From Reticulitermes speratus (taxonomy: Eukaryota; Arthropoda; Insecta; Blattodea; Rhinotermitidae), in the NCBI GenBank assembly GCA_021186555.1, contig JAJKFL010000008.1:17477936-17541935 (forward strand): a stretch of DNA of 64,000 bases. Direction: 5' to 3'. Shown piece after piece: positions 1-14,768 of this stretch. The notes beneath the pieces were generated by a model. That model was given only the letters and a program-made list of their open reading frames with translations, was not told the DNA's origin and ran no database searches. How positions within the stretch are numbered: position 1 is the stretch's first letter; each line of letters opens with the position of its first letter. The position numbers and the translations under genes are program-made.

Positions 1-1800
1 CTGAATCAACTTTCGGTTATGTTTGTAGGTGAGTGTTTTGCTGTAACATTTTTTTTGGATTAATCATACATCTGTTTAAATTATTTTCACAAGGAAAACT
101 CTAAATACAAAACAGAAAATACATTATTTTTTAGGGCCACAAGAAGTGATCAAAAACTTGTGAGAAAGAGGTCAGTTTGAAGACTTAGACATAGATGCAA
201 AGACAAAATTGGTATTAAGAAACGTAGGGCATAATTATATGCACTGAGTTTGTGTAGTTGAAGATAGAGTGTAGTAGTAGGTACAGGGTTAAGAAGGTGG
301 AAAGGTGAAATGAAATGGACCTAGGGAACTATTTTTATGTGACCACAAGGGAGGCATGCCTAGGCTGAATGCATCATGTACAGACAAGTGTCACTGTATC
401 CCTAAATACGTTAATTAAAGTAACAAAAATATGGACGTATTTATGGAAATTAAAAGACAGGTAATATAAAAGATTTCTTTTTTTTTAATGTGACTGACAT
501 GTAATTCTTTTTTCATCAAAGATTATCATTATCAGTGTCTGCTTATTTTTATGGGCAGAGGTTCACTTTCTGTACCATGTTTTTTATGACAATACAGCAG
601 TGAACAATTTCCCTGCAGAAGATACACACATTCTCCACTTCACTTTTTACACTAATCTTTTGGCCTTGTAAATGATCAAAATTTCATATTTGTCCTTTGT
701 TAAAATTCACTTATTATGTACTTTTCCTTCCTGCCATTGTGTCTTCAGTCTATTGTTTGTATGAAGAACACGCACACAGTTCTGTATGATTTATGCTATC
801 ATAGTTATCATCATTACACGTCACTTTGAGGATGATAAGAGATAAATTAAGGAAGTTATGAAGGTAGTGCTATTTCTGCAACCATGTAAGGGATAGGGTG
901 GGGTGGGGATACAGACTACTGCATTTGTGTCATAAAAATATTCTAGTCCAGTGAGGGAAAGAGTGTGTGTTTGTGAAGATGTGTGTATTGCCAGGCATTT
1001 ATCAGAGAAAACTTGTTGAATTGGAAAGGGAAAAGGTTGTAACTCGCAAAAAGAAGAAATGATGGGCATTTTACAACACAATCTTTTTTTCAAGACTTTA
1101 TTAAAAAAATGTGTAAAATAATACTGTGGGGAAGCTTTAAAATCCCAGTCTGTTGTAATGAAATTAATTCCTCACTGAAACCAAGTAATAACATTCTGTG
1201 GCATTTTGTTGAAAGAAAATAGTTCCAATTTCCCACATCTTATTAGCTTATGTACAAGCCAGGGGTCCAACATGTATTAAGTGTTTTTCTCCTGTTTTTG
1301 CCAGCCTGAAAGAAATGTCTCAGCGGTTGCTACTTCTAACTTTAGAGTGTATTGCTGAATACCCCAGAAATACATGTTGCATGAACACAAAGTAAATAAA
1401 TCATACTTTCATCAGAGAGTGGAAAAAAGAAAATGGTAAGAAGTAAAGGAAGTCCATTTTTTTACTAAAATTTGGCAAGTTCCTTTCAGTGAATCAGTTA
1501 TTTATCTCTGCTGATGTTTATGTACTAAAAATATTACAAACTTAACCACATGTCCCGACTTGTTTTGTGCATACTTCCTCTTTCATGGATGCAAGTGTAT
1601 GCAACCAAATATGCTTCAGTGGTGGGTGGGCATATAGTGACCTTAATTTTACTTAACTCTCATTAATTAGGGGCGAGAAAAACAGTATATTTGAAAAATC
1701 AGCATGAATGTGTTCACATTAAGAAATTAAAATTTGGTCTCATGTGAGCTATTAGATAGATGATCAAATGATGGACATGAATTTCTTTTAACATTTGCAG
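1..1800. other. Myosin intron sequence (5' edge of window)
   Basis: AT-rich DNA with no supported exon, apart from an uncertain splice-donor look-alike at 29 that does not fit the phase of the exon at 1801. No mobile element was recognised. Confidence 0.6.
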
Positions 1801-2075
1801 CTGCAGCAAAAGGCTGTTCCTCATATCCCAGATGGTGTGGCTACCCCGAAGATAGCACTTGATGGCTGGACTGGGCACACCCGCAACACAGTACACCAAC
1901 AGTCGGCAGTATTGCATTCCCACACAAACACCACACCCACACAGCAGCCTCGTCATCACCAGCAGCACACTGTCATCACTTCATCGCCCCAACCAGCGGA
2001 ACCTCCAGGCCATCACGACGGCAAACACTCTCTTCTCCAATTTGCCATGCTGCATTTTAGACAAAGCCCTGAAAA
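1801..2075 (+). CDS. Myosin exon a: linker and start of MyTH4
   Basis: The acceptor is TTTGCAG ending at 1800 and the donor is GTTAGT at 2076. It reads in phase 0 and leaves two bases (AA) that join G of the next exon to make Lys92. A competing donor GTATGA at 2080 would break the reading frame into the next exon. The first 78 residues are rich in His, Gln, Thr and Pro. The last stretch is the MyTH4 opening helix. Confidence 0.75.
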
Positions 2076-5000
2076 GTTAGTATGAGTACTTGATGTCACA
2101 GACGTGTCTGTTTTGTGGGTTGAGGTGTTTATTTTCTATGATCATATTAATTTCAACTTTGTGTTCCATTCTGGTTTAAGGTCTCCACTGCCAGTCCAAC
2201 AATTTTTATTGTAAAAATTATCTTGCATTACCAAAATATTATCATTGGCACATATATAGAAGTAAATGAACTGATGTAATTTGTCCAGAAAATGAGGACA
2301 AATTTTTATAAGAGGCCCAGATGAGTCCATGATGACAGACCATCTTTTCCCGGGGATGGAAACAAATCAATTCCCCAGAATATTATTTTCGTGATTTTCG
2401 AACACTAGGCAGTGGGCACATTCCAGGAGCCAAATACACCTAAATGACAGCTTCACTTCTGAAGATTCAAGTCTTCTGGGATGTGACGCTGTGTTGCTGG
2501 GTGAGTAGTTCCCGACATATTGGAGGATCACAGTGCCTGTATTTTCAGGGTCAAGCTGTCAAAGAAGAAGATGAAGGCATTACAGTCCTTTGAAATATCG
2601 GAAAACACTCACCCAGTGATATATTGTGACATCTCAGAAGACTTGAATCTTCAGCAACACAGCTGTGAGATATTCTTCACTGTCTGAGTTTATTGCTGTC
2701 ACTCATGCTGCTTCTGCCTGTTTACTTCTGAAAGATGCTGCAATGCAATCAAGTCCCTTGAAGTTCGATTATACAGTGTCTGTAATAAGTGAAGGAATGA
2801 GCATGGAGCATTGGTGGAATGATACTGACAAAAGAAACACAAATTATTCAGAGAAAACCTGTCTCAGTGCCTCTTTGTCCACCACAAATCTTACATGGAC
2901 TGTCCAGGGATCAAACCTGGGCCTCCAAGGTGAGAGGTCAGCAACTATCCACCTCAGCCATTGCATGGCTCATTGTCCACTGAAACCAACTGTGTGTCAT
3001 AGAATGGGAAGCAATGGGAGGTTATTCTCATGGCAAGGGCAAAAGTGATAGCTTATCATTGATATGGGATTTGTTGTTTATAATACTCAGTAAAAGAAAG
3101 TCCCTGTGCATGCCATGAAGGCATAAGGTGGAGTAGAGGTGTAGCTCCACTCATTCTTAAATTTGGCACTGGATAAGGGTGTGGTTAGCTTTACACACCA
3201 GCTGCTTTACCTGGGAAAGAGCCCAGGAGATGTGATAAGCCTCAGAGCTCATCTGAACACTTTGGAAAAGAGAAATATCTCTTGCTTATGCCTGGAATCA
3301 AACCACAGACCTTTAGTTTTCCAGGCCATAGCCTAGGTGTTATACTGACTGCATGATCTTGGCTCCTTGGCTCATTGGTGAGTGAAAGACAGAAATTCAT
3401 CTCTAGTATCTGTTGAAGTTGGTTCATGATGGAGGTTTCTTCACTGGCACAGACTTTGAAGAGTTTGATATTTTTTGTAGGGGGACATTATTCTATTCAA
3501 TGAGTCTCGTCTTTCTTAACTCAGATCATTCCATGTGTCTGCAGGCAGCACAGTGCTTGCCGCTATTCCAATTTGCCATCAGTCATGGTCCTGGCATTAT
3601 AGTTCAGTTTATTGTGGTTAATATTGTCACTGTTGTGTGTTGTTTCAATTTCTTTGCTCCCCATTTTAGATTAACAAAATGTGTCCACACATTTTAAACA
3701 ATGGTAACGGCAGTACAGGAAAACTAGTAGAATACTTTGATTAAACAGTGGTACAAACATTCGGTTATGCTTCCAAGTGTACAAAAATAATAATCATCTA
3801 TAGAGGCAAGTAACTAGAAATATTATGTCATTTTGTTGAGTAACATGGTTAAGAACTGTATGTCAAAGCAGTGAAGCTTTACAAACACAGAGCTGTTACA
3901 CTTAAATGCAGTGTCTCTCCACTGCTCTCGTAAATGGAGAGTTCATAGAAGTGCATGAGTGTTTTGTAATTATGTGCATGATAAATTAGCTTTTCTCTTT
4001 GTTTAATTCTTGTCTAAATTAAATAGCTGAGCCCACAAAGTTATGCAGTAGAACAACCATTATAATTTTTAATTGTCCTTAATGTTTACACCAAACAGAG
4101 TGGAAACAATTAGTAGAAGTACTGCACCTTGTTGCATTACTATTTACTGTACACTAAGCAATGAATATAGGAGTTGCATACCTCATACTTCCAGAATAAT
4201 GGATGAATAATGAATAATAATTTTACAGAAGTTTCACTGAAATCAAAAGTATACTTTAGTAGCAGAACCCCAAACTTCAAAATTCCAAAGCCTGCCATTA
4301 ACCACAGTCCTGACACAATCACCTCACAACCCACTTCCCTAAAATCCGTCTTAATATTATCACATTACTTGTCCTTCATATGCCAAGTCTAATTTTTAAA
4401 GAGGATTCCCTACCAGAATTTTGTACGAATTCATTGTCTCCCCACTGCACCTACATACCCAGCCTCTCATAGCCATCAGATTTTACAGCACTCAGCTGAC
4501 ACTGGGCCCACCTAGCCTCCCATCCAATGGGAACCATGTAAGAGTAAAGTGGCCAGGAATGAAGCTGAGAACTTACCTCCATCTGATGCTGAGGCTAAGA
4601 ATACGTGGAACTGTACCTCCACTCTCCCATACATCTTCATGGGATAGTGCTTACTGAGCACTTTACCTTTCATAAACCAGTTTTATATGCATATGTAGTG
4701 CATGATATGTTTATATGTTTAAAGCCCCGATGAAAATACAGACTGGTTGTGACTGATGTAACTATTATGCATTTTGAAAATATAGTGGTGTGGAGTACAT
4801 AAATTGTAATAATAAAGCTGTGATGGGGGGAAATCAAGGAAGCGTAACATAGGAAGAACTCCTTCCTATCTTACCATACTGTGTGAGAGTGCATGCAGTA
4901 GCCAGCAAACCGTGCAAGTATTATTGTACATGGAAAGGCAGGGGGTGGGAGAGAAATTGAGAAACAAGACATCACTGTTGCGTGAATGTATTCCAGAGAG

Positions 5001-8000
5001 AGTTGCATTAGTGAAAAAGTTTTGAGTGTGTGGGCCATCATAATGGCAAGTGGGTGTTTCTTCAGGCAACTGAAGTATTTGTCACAAATGCAGCTTATTT
5101 CTGTTAGATATATACAAATGTAGTTATAGGAAATTGTGTGTGTGTGTGTGCGCGCGCGCGTGCACGCGCATGCGTGTATGGAAGGGAATACGAATTTAAC
5201 ATCAGCAAGTGACTGTGGTTGTGTATTCAAACATAACATAATTTCAAAGTGGCAGCACTGGTGCTTTATTTACTGAACATTTGTAGTATAGTTTATTCAT
5301 ATAAAATGACAGCTTTATTGTACAAAATTTATTTACATGTCTGCAGGATTATTATGTGTCATTCATGATTCTGGGATTTGACCCTTTCATGCATGTCTGT
5401 ATGTTGAAGCTTTTCTTTGAGAAGTGATACTACACAGATGCTTCAGCATACCGTAGAAATATCAATGCAGTTGGTCACTGTTTAGTGACACATGTAACTG
5501 CTTTATCCAAAAATGCAAGAGAGTGTCTTTGTTGTCTAAATTAACAATCTTTTTTTACAGAAGTTTTAAATATCATTGGGACTATGATCAAAGGAATTTG
5601 TTCATAATAAATTAACATTAACTTTTGTCTGAAACAATGTATTATGTGTTAAAATATGTGTTATAAGATGTGTACAGATATTGCAAAAGATTGAATTAGG
5701 GAGCAGTTGGCCATTAATTCTTGTATTCAGTTAATTAATTTGTGACAGTTATTATCTGTATCAAACATTTTGTAAAAATTCGTTTGTTTGTTCTTCTGCA
5801 ACATAATACTGTCTATATGGTGCCATAATTTAGCTCTGTGAGCTGCATTTATTATAGGATTTTAAAGTGTGTGTTTTGTATCAGGTTTGAGATGCTGAAG
5901 ACGGCTGATGGGTCAATTTCTGGCTCACTAAAAGTCATTGAGAGCCTCAAAGCAAACAAAAAGAACAAGGGGAAGAAAGGAAACAAGGATAATGACTGGA
6001 CATGGAAGGAACAGGTCAGTACACAATTGGAATATAATAATGTGGGAAAAAGGTAAAGGTAAAGTTCACCCTAGAACAGGCCATGAAGGCCCAGAGGAGA
6101 AGTAGAGGTATAGCTTTACTCTTTCTTTAACCTCGGCGCTAGATGGGGGTGGGTGGTCAACGCCACGCCCCGGCCGCTTTACCCACGGGAATGACCCAGT
6201 ACCCATTGTACAGGAGGCTGGGTAGGCCTCAGGGCCGGTCGGGACGGGTGCTGAAAATCTCGCCCCCACCGGGATTCGATCCCCGGACGGTCCAGCTCGT
6301 AGCGAGTCGTTATATCGACTATGCTATCCCGGCCCAATGTGGAAACACCATAAAGTATTTACAGAACTAGGTAGAAGGTACTTATCTTCACACTCGGTGT
6401 AATTTTTCAGCTCTTTGCAGTATTTATTAGTGAAAATTCTCTAATACTGTTCTTGACTTGTACTGAATTGGAAGAGGCCACCACTGATCGGTACCTTGAA
6501 GCAGTTTAATCCTGCCCACACCCTCCCACCCTATCTGTATAATATCCATATTAATATTATGTTCCCACCTACATTTTTAGTATTTAGGTACTTATAATTA
6601 ATTTATTGTACAGTATTATATTAGTCTGTATAGTGACTTGCCACGAGCTGCGTGGTCTGGGGTTCGAATCCAGGTATGGGTAAGAGATTTTCTCTTCTCC
6701 AAAACCTGCCCAGACCTGCCCTGGGGCCCACGGGGCGTGGCGTTGACCACCACCACCCCCCCCCCCCCCCAATATCTGGCGCCGAAGTTAGGACTCGGTA
6801 GAGCTATACCTCTACACCCCCTCTGCGCTGCATGGCACGTAATAGAGAGAATTTTATCGTATTTTACAGTATTATACTATAATCTTAGTGATGCTTTGAG
6901 GAATTTTAATTAACTTTTATCTTTTAAAAATGTAGGTGTAATGTGCTGTTTACAATATTATGAGAATTTGGTACATATTATTCTCTCCATATTGGTGACA
7001 CAACAAGAAATAATTGTGAGCTGTAAGTGGAACCTAAACTTTATCTTAGTGAACCTGCTTAAATTTTGAATTCCTTTTGCATGGTGTGCAGGTTGATCTT
7101 GTTAAATTCAGCTCGGTGCCAATAGAGCAGTCCCTGCTTCGCTTGGAACCAGGTGAACTAAGTGAACTGGCTGTAGAATGTTTTGCTGCTGTAATGCGCT
7201 ACATGGGGGACCTGCCAATGGCTCCAGATTCTACTGAAGTAAAGTGTGTCTACACAATTCTTATGGTAAGAATTAATGGATCAGGTGCTGTCTAGTTAAA
7301 TCAGCGAGCATGTGTGTTCTTTCAGATTTAAAATGTTATGATTGTGTCAGCAGTAAAAATTGTCATTAGATAACTGAAAGACACTGCACTTACAGAAGTT
7401 TAAAATTGGACAGAGATTTCCATGGCATGTGTGATGGGTATTGTGGATGGGCAGTTGCTGATCTGAGCCAAGTAGATGCAAGATGTTCTAATGCATTCAC
7501 GGACCATTCATCACTTTCCCTGCATACACCATTACTTGGCTCAGGCCTTGTGTCATGTCATATCATGCCATAACATCAGCTGTTGGAATTTCCTACTCAA
7601 CAGATGTGTTTATCTGTATGTTAGAAATATTTTATTGTGCCTCTCTGCCACCAGAATATGTACATCAGAGGGAGGAAAAGAAATTTTTAACATGATTATT
7701 TGTTCTCCAAGTTTATCTACTCAGGTAACTGTCACTTATTAGAAATGTACTGATCATTTAGGCTTCAAAGGCGTAACAAAATCTGTGTCACAAGACTTTT
7801 TGAGAAGCTGATTTTCAATCAGTTTGTTGAGAAATCTATGCTTTTTTTGAACCTCAAGGTTTATTATCATTTTCAAAATATCCACCAGGGCACCCTGTCA
7901 TCAGGCAGTATCATTCAGTCTTCACAGATACAAACAGCTAATACTTACAAACCACTTAATTTGTTTACACATTAAATGTTTCAGACTTACTATATTTTCT

Positions 8001-11000
8001 AGTGCAAGCAGTTAATTAATATATAAATCGAACTGAAGCCAATTGTACCTGTTTTTAAACGTTTTCTGTTACTGTCAGAAAATTACATTTTATGCGTGAA
8101 ATCCTTATGTTTCTCCAGTGTTTTCAACCCTTTCTGGTTGCTGGGTGGTCTAAACCATTTTTATAGTGCATGCAGCAGTGACTACAATAACAGAGTATTA
8201 GTCAATGGTAATATTTATAAGACTGTCATTATGAATATAGAGATTCATTATTTCAGTGCCGTTTACAAAAACCCCAGGTGCACAATTGGTACATTCACTA
8301 GCTGGTCATAGAAATGTTCAGTGTGTGGGATGGGTAAATGGAAATAGAATTCCTGTGAATATATATACCGTTTCCTGAGGCCCTTATTAACTTTTTAGAT
8401 GGGTGCTTGTAGGTTTTTTTGCAATGTGAAACTGAAGGAAAATGAACTCTGTGTTTCATTTTTGTATCAAATTTCTCTATTCATACCCTACAACTTGTGT
8501 TATACACAATTTTTATTCTTCTTTCTTTTATTTGTGTATTTTTGCTTTCATTCCTTCCCTTTTGTTATTACTGTTACTATAGCTTTAATTTTGGCTAACA
8601 CTTGGCTTCTGCCAATTTGTTTTTGTTTATTATATTCTCCTTCTTACTTGCAGCACTGCCATAAACACGAAGCACTGAGAGATGAAGTTTATTGTCAGCT
8701 GATGAAACAGACAACTAATAACAAGTCCATAAAACCAGATTCATGTCAGCGAGGATGGCGATTGTTCAGCATTGTTGCTGCATATTTTGTCTGCTCTGAC
8801 ACACTGAAGCCATACCTGTTCAAGTACCTTGAAACAGCAGCTTACGACAAAAGACGGGCATACCATGGTAAGAATTTGCCGAGTTACAGTGACTTGCTTA
8901 CCTGAAATTGGCCCATTTGGTTATGCATGCAGATATTTATTTTTAACTTTGTTTTGTATGATTGTAGGCTATTAGTAAGCTAAAGGTAAATTTGTTGAAG
9001 CAGCATGCCACATATGGGGGAGTGGCCGTATGGTTGCATGCATTCTTAATCTCATTACTAGATGGAGGTGAGTTGTCAACTTCATGTCAGCCACTTTTCC
9101 CACAGGAAAACAGCCCCCAGTACCCATTGTCTAGGAGACTGGGTGTGCACCAGAACCAGTCTGAGTGCTGTGGAGAAGAGAAAGATCTCTACGTCTGCTC
9201 AGAAGCTAACCCCAGTTCCTCTGTATTTAACCTGTTGCCTAGTGTCTATACTGACTGAGCCATTCTGGCTCCAGAGTGTTAGTTATGTTATACTTGATGC
9301 AAAAACCTATCATATATACAAATACATGTAACGTGTAACAGCACTAATAAGGGGTTTGGGAGGTCATTCATGACATCAGAAATGATTTATATAGAAGTTA
9401 TATGTCTTAGTGAGGCCTATATTTAATGTTGTCTACAAAGCATTCTACAGTGAGCCATCTTTTATCTTCAAGGGTCAAATTGTCTCCATGGACATCTTGA
9501 CCCTTGAAGATGAGACCACTACATTGCCTCAAAATGGGAACCAATTACCCATTGATGCAGTGTCATATCCCAGAAGGGAGGAAGCATGATCAAATTTGGT
9601 TGAGTTTCAGTAAAGGTATTGCACTAAATTAAATGAACCTAACTAAAACTTTATTTTTTAGACCCCCTCATCATACATTTTATAAAAATCATGTAAGTAG
9701 TATAAGATATGAAATAGACTGTTGGACAGACGAACTTTATAACTGCTATATATGTTCATTTTGTGCATATAACACATAATAATCACATGAATGGATGTTT
9801 TTGCAGGTACTGCAACTGTATGTCTTCAGAATCTTCGAAAAACTTTCAAATATGGGGGAAGGAAGAATGTGCCCAGTGTAGAAGAGATCACAGCCATCAG
9901 TGCTGGCCGTAACTCCAAACGTCAAATCTACAGGTTACCTGGTGGGACAGAGAGGGTTGTCAACACAAAATCCACCACTGTCGTTCAGGTATCATCATGT
10001 ACCTTTCTTTGTGTAATTGTACATCCTGCACTCTTGCTGTTTAATAGTAAACTGGAAAGAAAGGAGACAGTGTATGACCTAAACATTTGTGGTAATCCTA
10101 GAGGTTGCCCAGTGTGATTTTAGACCACTTTTTGTGATTGATTTTTTGGCCCTAATTTCCTAAATAAGAACATAATTATTATTGTCTGAACCACCATCAG
10201 ACTGAAGACATTCTGCCACTGTACAAAGTACTGTTAAATCATATTTAGCTTGTCATGTAGGTGTAGTGCTATCTCACAAAAATATTTACCTTTATCATTG
10301 TACATGTCAGGAAGATGACATGCACAGCTGTCCTGAACAACATGCTACCATAGCACTTGCCTGAAAGTGCTAAAGAAAAGACAAGGAGCTCTGAGCAGAA
10401 CTCACAATACATATATTTCAAATCCTGCTTGGTAATATTTTTATTATTCTCTTGTTTTATTTTTGTTGTGAACTTGTTACTTGAATACAAATTATGTCTA
10501 GCATACATTACATTTATTGGACATAATCTCAAAGTTTTGGACCATCACCATTTTTATAGATGCAAATCTCATTTACCAGTGCTCTGAACAATACTGTTTT
10601 GCTTTAACATTGCCAAATTTTAATGATGAAAGATTTGACGAACATTTCCCAGGCTCAGATTAATTGTTTTCTTGGGTATTTTAGTTATTTCTTACAGAAA
10701 AAATGGTCCACTTTATGCTGTATTTATCCATGATGCTGTTTTCATGATGTTACCCCCAATGTTAAATGAGGAGTACCTGTAATTGTTAACTTACAAGCAA
10801 TGTTTTATACATGATGTTTATGTATGTTTTTATAATCTGTAACCTTACCAGATTTCGCATGCCTAGCTCCAATATTTCATTAGTTACTGTCATCAAATCG
10901 AACACGAAAGAAAATTCTTGCACGACTGCCATATCTTCCATATATTCCACAAAAATGTGAGCTTAGCAACAGTAAAAATGAGATTAATATGGTAACAAGT

Positions 11001-14000
11001 AAAGGAAAGTTATGAGATGGATTTAGATACAAATTATATAATAATTTGTTTGAACTTTCCTGGCAGGGGCAAGTACAGAATTAAAATATGAATTTGCCTG
11101 AGAACTGAAGGTTTTGTATCAGTTTCCACAGTTCTATGATATTCATTTGTTAGAAAATCAATACATGATTAGTTAACTCATCATCACAGAAAGTTGAAGA
11201 CGTTTGCTCGAACTTAAGTGACTGACTCTTCTGTTCTTGCAGGATGTCATTGAAGAATTGTGTAGTGTAATTGGTGTGACAGGGGGAGAGATGGAAATGG
11301 AGGAGTTTTCACTATACTGCATAGTAGAGGGTGACACGTTTACGATGCCATTGGCTCGTGAAGAATACATCCTAGATGTCACTACAGAACTACATAAAAA
11401 TCAGCAGGTATGTGGGCCCACATCACTCTATTTTAGTAACATATGTCAGTTCTCTTCACCTTCAAAGTATTAATTGAATGTTTACCATGTATCTGATTAT
11501 TTTTTCATCTGCATAAAATTGTTACTAATGGAATTTGTTCATAAATTTTAAATTGGAAGGTTGTTCCAGTGCACTTCATAATACTGAAGATAGTTGGGAC
11601 TTGATGAAACACTGTCACATTTTCCTTTAGTGGGTTTGCTTACAAACTGAGATTCAATATTTAGAAACTTTTAGAAAAACACAGAGGTGAAGATCTCATA
11701 AGCCAAATGAATAGCTAGGTGTTTTAGTGCCCAGGGCGAGTAATCATAATGGCTGCCGCTAACAGAAATTGTAAGCTTTAAATATATTACTGTTTTATTG
11801 AATTTTCTTGTATTATGTTCAATAATTCAAAATCTCTTGAGCACAGAAAATCAGATTTCTTTATTTGTAATTTTCATTTTGTCATACGTTTGGCCAGCTT
11901 TTTGATTGTGCCACTCAGCAGTGGCACCACTTCCCCTCTCCCCACCCTTCCCAGCTATACCCATACATAACCCTTCTGTACTTCATGCATTAAATTAAGA
12001 AATTAGTGTAGTAGTACAATCCCCTAGAATTCTTGACAATGGTAAATCACATTTGGAGTCATCCATTCTTTGAACTTTAAAAGTAAAATTAAAAATACTG
12101 CATTTCAGAGACTGATTCTACCTCCAGAACATTGTATTTTAATTTTTGCTTTAATCACAGGCAGTGGAGAAAATCCAAACAATGAATGATTCCTAACAGA
12201 GGTTATAGTCCAAACCATTTTTCACAAAGACCTTCTGTTTGGAACTGCTCTCAAATACAAGCTCCCAGTTTAAATATTATAATTAAGTTCACTGAAAACA
12301 AAAATTTGTATAGAAGATAGAACCAATTGATGGCAAAGTGTTACCTTAGTTTCAGAACTTGTCACAAATTGTGGAAAAATTTTGTTTATGTTAATGTCTA
12401 TGGATAGTTATCCCAGTGGTGAATCCTGATTCAGAGGTCAGGTCTAGTGGAAGGGTACACAATGCAGAATTATGCCGTTCAGCTAGGCCTGACCTTCGAG
12501 TTACCTATAATAAAAGCAGCTCTGAAATCTGAAGAATTTTGTTATTTCCTAGTAAGTGATTAAGTAAGTATTGCTATACATATTATGTGGGCCAGGATAG
12601 CGTAGTCGGTATAGTGACTCGCTACGAGCTGGACAGTCTGGGGATCGAATTCCCATGGGGTCGAGATTTTAAGCACCCATCCAAACCGGCCCTGGGGCCT
12701 ACCCAGCCTCCTGTACAATGCGTGCCGGGTCATTCCTGGGGGTAAAGCGGCTGGGGCGTGGCGTTGACCACCCACCCCTATCTAGTGCCGAGGTTAAAGA
12801 AAGAGTAGAGCTATACCTCTACTCCCCCTCTGGGCCTTCATGGCCTGTTCTAGGGTGAACAAAAAAAAAAATGCATATTACTCTTTATTCTCTGAAATGT
12901 AGTTCTATAATTATCATGTAGTTCTGTTAGAAGTTTTTATTTTCTTTTGAAATCAGAATACAGTAATTGCAGTAGAACCCGGATAAGAAGTCTCCGCGTA
13001 AGAAGTTTTCCCCTGTAAGAAGTCTGATTTTTGAAATCCCAAAATCCTTTTGCTTTTAATAAGCTTCCCTCTTAATAAGTCTTCCCACTTAAGGAGTCCC
13101 TAATCCTCTGGTCACTTGAAAGACTTCTTAACAGGTTCTACTGTATTTATAAAATCATTCACTTCAGGTAAACACCAGGTATAAATTAGATTTCTTACTT
13201 TTCTAAAGAAACAGTTGTAAGGTTTTGTACCAGTAACAAAGGCTTTGTAAAATTATGTTAGACATAAGTATAAAACAGGCATGAATTACAGTCCTTCCTT
13301 GAAAGAGACCATTGGGGTGTGTTGTACCAGTAACAGACTCTTGCATAAAATTACGCTAAAGGTGTAAGTTCGCCTGAAGTAGCTGCTTTTGCAAAAACCA
13401 GGACACAGTTTTCACTTACATCATGCATTATTTTATGCCAGGTGTTCTACCTGATATTCTGTCGCTCTGTGTGGCACTTCCCTTTGCGACTTGACTCCCA
13501 GTTGTATGTGGAGGTTGTGTTCAACCAGATAGCTCCAGACTACTTGGAAGGTCTGCTGCTCATCATGCCAGGAGAACAGCTTGACCAGGATGTCATTGTA
13601 AGTTGTTAATGCTCTTCAGTAAGTATTACCACTTAGGTCATTTTTATGCTGTGTATTAAACATGTACATAATGATGTTGGGGTAGTTCTGTAAACAGATC
13701 ATCACTGCTTCTTCCCAGCCCCGCTCGTATGCCCAGGTTTAATAGTGCTAGCATCTTATTCATGCTTTATAATCTCTGCACTTCATAACAACTTCATCAT
13801 GTATGTTGTCAGTCTCAATTTGAGTCAATGTATATTCTGTTTGTGTAAGTTTCGATATTACAAATTCTTCTTTTCTTTCTACCAAATATATATTTATTGT
13901 CCAGTTTCATGTACTTAATCAGTGCTTGTCTTATATTTTGTCTTGAAGGCAAGACACTATAACTGGCCTTTATTTAAGTTTATTATAACTTATTTAATGC

Positions 14001-14722
14001 TCAATTTATATGTGTAACACCAGTGAATCAGTCACTGAAGTTATGAAAATAAAAATGTATTATTACTCAGTATTCATAACAAAAATATTATAGTGACAGT
14101 TCCACTGATATATTTTTACACCTAGCCTTAAAACAAGTACTTTTGTTAAAACACTGACCATTTTCACAACCCAGAATTTTAACTTTAACCTTGGTATTGA
14201 AAAATGTCATTATGCCACAGTAATGAATATGGAAAAGCAAGAAATATATTTATGAACCCTAGTAAAATTTGACATTAACAATGTAAACCATTATTTTGTT
14301 TAGTTTGGTGTCGTTTACTTTTTCGGCATGCTGTATGTTGTAGTCCAGAGCAGTGTCTTAAGACAATACTTTTAACGTAATATATGTAAAAATATTGGTT
14401 TGTTATTGTATAAAAACATTTTATTGGAGCACTACTTTAAGGCCATTTCTGGTGAACTGAACACAGCTCAGATGTTTGGGTTTCCATACATGATTGAACC
14501 TCACACTATCATTTCTTCACATACCCTCACCCTAGTTCAGCCCTAAATATGCCAGGAAGGCTCATTCATCTGTTATGTCATTCTATTTTACAAGGATCAT
14601 AACTGCTTTTGGGGCGTGGCTTTAACCACCCACCCCCTCTAGTGTCGAGGTTACAGAAAGAGTAGAGCTGTACCTCTACTCCCCCTCTGTGCCTTCATGG
14701 CCTGCTCTAGGGTAAACTTTAC

Positions 14723-14768
<46 letters not shown>

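Noticed and set aside
1..28. Possible end of a myosin exon before a GTGAGT donor at 29
   Set aside because: The next exon at 1801 needs phase 0. In that frame bases 2-28 contain stops (TGA at the start and TAG at the end). The other frames do not join correctly.
6250..6335. tRNA gene-like sequence with box A and box B
   Set aside because: No acceptor stem or cloverleaf closure, and the same head is attached to a conserved body in many copies: SINE heads, not tRNA genes. Same for 12589, 14769, 42611, 45615 and 51562.
8399..8653. Open frame upstream of myosin exon d, rich in Phe and Leu
   Set aside because: Stop-free intron read-through. The acceptor CTTGCAG at 8653 and the family alignment put the exon start at 8654.
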